From the NCBI GenBank assembly GCA_026874595.1, contig CM049310.1:9736001-9800000 (forward strand): DNA of 64,000 nucleotides, in the 5' to 3' direction. Shown one piece after another: positions 59,881 through 64,000 of the stretch (position 1 is the first letter of the stretch; each line of letters opens with the position of its first letter). A program made the position numbers and the translations under genes. Below the pieces are notes generated by a model. It was given only the letters and a program-made list of their open reading frames with translations, had not been told where the DNA came from and searched no databases. The stretch comes from Sipunculus nudus (lineage: Eukaryota; Annelida; Sipuncula; Golfingiida; Sipunculidae).

Positions 59881-62800
59881 TCTTGGTCTATCATAAATCC
59901 TCTTGGTCTATCATAAATCCTCTTGGTCAGTCATAAATCCTCTTGGTCTGTCATACATCCTCTTTGTCTGTCATAAATCGTCTTGGTCTATCATAAATCC
60001 TCTTGGTCTGTCATTAATCCTCTTGTTCTATCATAAATCCTCTTGGTCAGTCATAAACCCTCTTGGTCTTTCATAAATCCTCTTGGTCTGTTATAAATCC
60101 TTTTGGTCTATCATAAATCTTCTTGGTCTATCATAAATCCCCTTGTCAGTCATAAATCTTCTTGGTCTATCATAAATTCTCTTGGTCTTTCATAAATCCT
60201 TTTGGTCTATCATAAATCGTCTTGGTCTATCATAAATCCTCTTGGTCTGTCATTAATCCTCTTGTTCTATCATAAATCCTCTTGGTCAGTCATAAACCCT
60301 CTTGGTCTTTCATAAATCCTCTTGGTCTGTTATAAATCCTTTTGGTCTATCATAAATCTTCTTGGTCTATCATAAATCCCCTTGTCAGTCATAAATCTTC
60401 TTGGTCTATCATAAATTCTCTTGGTCAGTCATAAATCCTCTTGGTCTATCATAAATCCTCTTGGTCTATCATAAATCCTCTTGGTCTGTCATAAATCCTC
60501 TTTGTCTATCATAAATCCTCTTGTACTAATATAAATCCTCTTGGTCTGTTATAAATCCTCTTGGTCTATCATAAATCCTCTTGGTCTATCATAAATCCTC
60601 TTGGTCAATCATAAATCCTCCTGATCTATCATAAATCCCTTTTGACCTGTCATAAATCCTCTTGGTCTATCATAAATCCTCTTGGTCAGTCATAAATCCT
60701 CTTGGTCTGTCATAAATCCTCTTGGTCTGTTATAAATCCTTTTGGTCTATCATAAATCTTCTTGGTCTATCATAAATCCCCTTGTCAGTCATAAATCCTC
60801 TTGGTCTATCATAAATCCTCTTGGTCTATCATAAATCCTCTTGGTCTGTCATAAATCCTCTTTGTCTATCATAAATCCTCTTGTACTAATATAAATCCTC
60901 TTGGTCTGTTATAAATCCTCTTGGTCTATCATAAATCCTCTTGGTCTATCATAAATCCTCTTGGTCAATCATAAATCCTCCTGATCTATCATAAATCCCT
61001 TTTGACCCGTCATAAATCCTCTTGGTCTATCATAAATCCTCTTGGTCAGTCATAAATCCCCTTGGTCTGTCATAAATCCTTTTGGTCTATCATAAATCTC
61101 CTGGTCAGTCATAAATCTTCTTGGTCTATCATAAATCTTCTTGGTCCGTCATGAATCCTCTTGGTCTGTCATAAATCCTTTTGATCTATCATAGATCCTC
61201 TTGGTCTATCATAAATCCTTTTGGTCTATCATAAATCCTCTTGGTCTTTCATAAATCCTTTTGGTCTATCATAAATCGTCTTGGTCTATCATAAATCCTC
61301 TTGGTCTGTCATACATCCTCTTTGTCTGTCATAAATCGTCTCGGTCTATCATAAATCCTCTTGGTCTGTCATCAATCCTCTTGTTCTATCATGAATCCTC
61401 TTGGTCAGTCATAAATCCTCTTGGTCTGTCATAAATCCTCTTGGTCTGTTATAAATCCTTTTGGACTTTCATTAAATCCTCTTGGTCTATCATAAATCCC
61501 CTGGTCAGTCATAAATCTTCTTGGTCTATCATAAATCCTCTTGGTCTGTCATAAATCCTCTTGGTCTGTTATAAATCCTTTTGGTCTATCATAAATCTTC
61601 TTGGTCTATCATAAATCCCCTTGTCAGTCATAAATCCTCTTGGTCTATCATATATCCTCTTGGTCTATCATAAATCCTCTTGGTCTGTCATAAATCCTCT
61701 TTGTCTATCATAAATCCTCTTGTACTAATATAAATCCTCTTGGTCTGTTATAAATCCTCTTGGTCTATCATAAATCCTCTTGGTCTATCATAAATCCTCT
61801 TGGTCAGTCATACATCCTCTTTGTCTGTCATAAATCGTCTCGGTCTATCATAAATCCTCTTGGTCTGTCATCAATCCTCTTGTTCTATCATAAATCCTCT
61901 TGGTCAGTCATAAATCCTCTTGGTCTGTCATAAATCCTCTTGGTCTGTTATAAATCCTTTTGGACTTTCATTAAATCCTCTTGGTCTATCATAAATCCCC
62001 TGGTCAGTCATAAATCTTCTTGGTCTATCATAAATCCTCTTGGTCAATCATAAATCCTCCTGGTCTATCATAAATCCCTTTTGACCTGTCATAAATCCTC
62101 TTGGTCTATCATAAATCCTCTTGGTCTATCATAAATCCTCTTGGTCTATCATAAATCCTCTTGATCTGTCATAAATCCTCTTGGTCTATCAAAAATCCTC
62201 TTGTTCTAATATAAATCCTGTTGGTCTGTTATAAATCCTCTTGGTCTATCATAAATCCTCTTGATCTGTCATAAATCCTCTTGGTCTATCATAAATCCTC
62301 TTGGTCTGTCATAAATCCTCGTGGTCTATCATAAATCCTCTTGTTCTAATATAAATCCTCTTGGTCTGTTATAAATCCTCTTGTTCTAATATAAATCCTC
62401 TTGGTCTGTCATAAATCCTCTTGGTCTCTCAAAAATCCTCTTGGTCTATCATAAATCCTCTTGGTCAGTCATAAATCCTCTTGTTCTCTCAAAAATCCTC
62501 TTGGTCTATCATAAATCTCCTGGTCAGTCATAAATCTTCTTGGTCTATCATAAATCTTCTTGGTCCGTCATGAATCCTCTTGGTCTGTCATAAATCCTTT
62601 TGATCTATCATAGATCCTCTTGGTCTATCATAAATCCTTTTGGTCTATCATAAATCCTCTTGGTCTTTCATAAATCCTTTTGGTCTATCATAAATCCTTT
62701 TGGTCTATCATAAATCCTCTTGGTCTGTCATAAATCCTCTTTGTCTGTCATAAATCCTCTTGGTCTGTCATAAATCCTCTTGGTCTATCATAAATCCTCT

Positions 62801-64000
62801 TGGTCTGTCATAAATCCTCTTTGTCTATCATAAATCCTCTTGGTCTGTCATCAATCCTCTTGTTCTATCATAAATCCTCTTGGTCTATCATAAATCCTCT
62901 TGGTCTGTCATAAATCCTCTTGGTCTGTTATAAATCCTTTTGGACTTTCATTAAATCCTCTTGGTCTATCATAAATCCCCTGGTCAGTCATAAATCTTCT
63001 TGGTCTATCATAAATCCTCTTGGTCAATCATAAATCCTCCTGGTCTATCATAAATCCCTTTTGACCTGTCATAAATCCTCTTGGTCTATCATAAATCCTC
63101 TTGGTCTATCATAAATCCTCTTGGTCTATCATAAATCCTCTTGATCTGTCATAAATCCTCTTGGTCTATCAAAAATCCTCTTGTTCTAATATAAATCCTG
63201 TTGGTCTGTTATAAATCCTCTTGGTCTATCATAAATCCTCTTGATCTGTCATAAATCCTCTTGGTCTATCATAAATCCTCTTGGTCTGTCATAAATCCTC
63301 GTGGTCTATCATAAATCCTCTTGTTCTAATATAAATCCTCTTGGTCTGTTATAAATCCTCTTGTTCTAATATAAATCCTCTTGGTCTGTCATAAATCCTC
63401 TTGGTCTCTCAAAAATCCTCTTGGTCTATCATAAATCCTCTTGGTCAGTCATAAATCCTCTTGTTCTCTCAAAAATCCTCTTGGTCTATCATAAATCTCC
63501 TGGTCAGTCATAAATCTTCTTGGTCTATCATAAATCTTCTTGGTCCGTCATGAATCCTCTTGGTCTGTCATAAATCCTTTTGATCTATCATAGATCCTCT
63601 TGGTCTATCATAAATCCTTTTGGTCTATCATAAATCCTCTTGGTCTTTCATAAATCCTTTTGGTCTATCATAAATGCTTTTGGTCTATCATAAATCCTCT
63701 TGGTCTGTCATAAATCCTCTTTGTCTGTCATAAATCCTCTTGGTCTGTCATAAATCCTCTTGGTCTATCATAAATCCTCTTGGTCTGTCATAAATCCTCT
63801 TGGTCTATCGTAAATCCTCTTGGTCTATCATAAATCCTCTTGGTCTATCATAAATCCTCTTGGTCTATCGTAAATCCTCTTGGTCTATCATAAATCCTAT
63901 TGGTCTGTCATAAATCCTCTTGGTCTATCATAAATCCTCTTGGTCTGTCATAAATCCTCTTGGTCTGTCATAAATCCTTTTGGTTTGTCATAAATCCTCT
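59878..64000. repeat. 20-bp minisatellite, more than 4.1 kb, with higher-order repeats
   Basis: Consensus TCATAAATCCTCTTGGTCTA, about 205 units, running off the window end. Variation clusters in the two bases after GGTC (TA, TG, AG, TT, AA). Higher-order repeats: a block of about 980 bp (49 units) from 61841 recurs from 62821 nearly unchanged; shorter periods of about 240 and 360 bp occur at 60.0-60.9 kb. As 20 is not a multiple of 3, the stop in each unit reaches all frames, so it is non-coding. Confidence 0.97.

Noticed and set aside
59878-64000. CRISPR-like repeat array
   Set aside because: There are no unique spacers; it is a head-to-tail 20-bp minisatellite in animal DNA.
1-64000. tRNA, rRNA or microRNA genes
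   Set aside because: No tRNA A/B boxes in a cloverleaf context, rRNA stretches or typical short conserved hairpins were recognised by reading; a program scan was not possible.

Overview
This 64 kb window is nuclear DNA of an animal. Genes are split by GT-AG introns, intergenic DNA is AT-rich, (TA)n and poly(G)/poly(C) tracts are frequent, and dispersed repeats dominate. The protein families (an SDR16C retinol-dehydrogenase-like enzyme, a PRDM15-like PR-domain zinc-finger protein and a ZDHHC24-like palmitoyltransferase) are metazoan. The dispersed repeats with AACAAGtGACCCATGGGTCA heads and AGTCAGCTGAGCTAAAAA tails look like families I associate with molluscs and related marine lophotrochozoans. 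That last placement is an inference.

Layout. 1-6.5 kb: intergenic DNA with repeat fragments, including an inverted copy of the GGTGGCGCCACC repeat and a small GC-rich inverted-repeat element. 6.6-11.9 kb (+): a complete six-exon SDR16C-type gene (307 aa) rebuilt from splice sites and reading phase; the 3' splice site of exon 2 is present three times in tandem. 12-20 kb: repeats, mainly one 3.3 kb modular element (15.76-19.10 kb). 20.4-47.05 kb (-): a PRDM15-like gene of nine coding exons plus a 5' UTR exon (1472 aa predicted): zinc knuckle, PR domain, two AT-hooks, 24 zinc fingers and a Q/S/T-rich tail. Its introns carry nested transposons with readable target-site duplications, a triplicated 0.6 kb segment, and repeat heads that abut two splice acceptors. 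47-53 kb: intergenic repeats. 53.0-53.9 kb (-): a ZDHHC24-like enzyme with its coding region in one exon. 54.5-54.9 kb: a fold-back sequence. 56.8-58.8 kb: a TIR element with TA target duplication. 59.6-59.9 kb: a broken non-LTR reverse-transcriptase fragment. From 59.88 kb to the window end: a 20-bp minisatellite with higher-order structure.

The three genes have no evident shared pathway: SDR16C enzymes act on retinoids or similar lipids at the ER, PRDM15-type proteins regulate transcription, and ZDHHC enzymes S-acylate proteins. The most notable signals are the repeat-derived splice acceptors of the PRDM15-like gene, the triplicated acceptor in the SDR gene, a foldback element built from 10-11 bp tandem repeats with a 9-bp target duplication, an alternating C2H2/C2HC finger array, and hammerhead-like motifs beside (TA)n tracts. 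No search or folding program was run, so family names rest on motif recognition.
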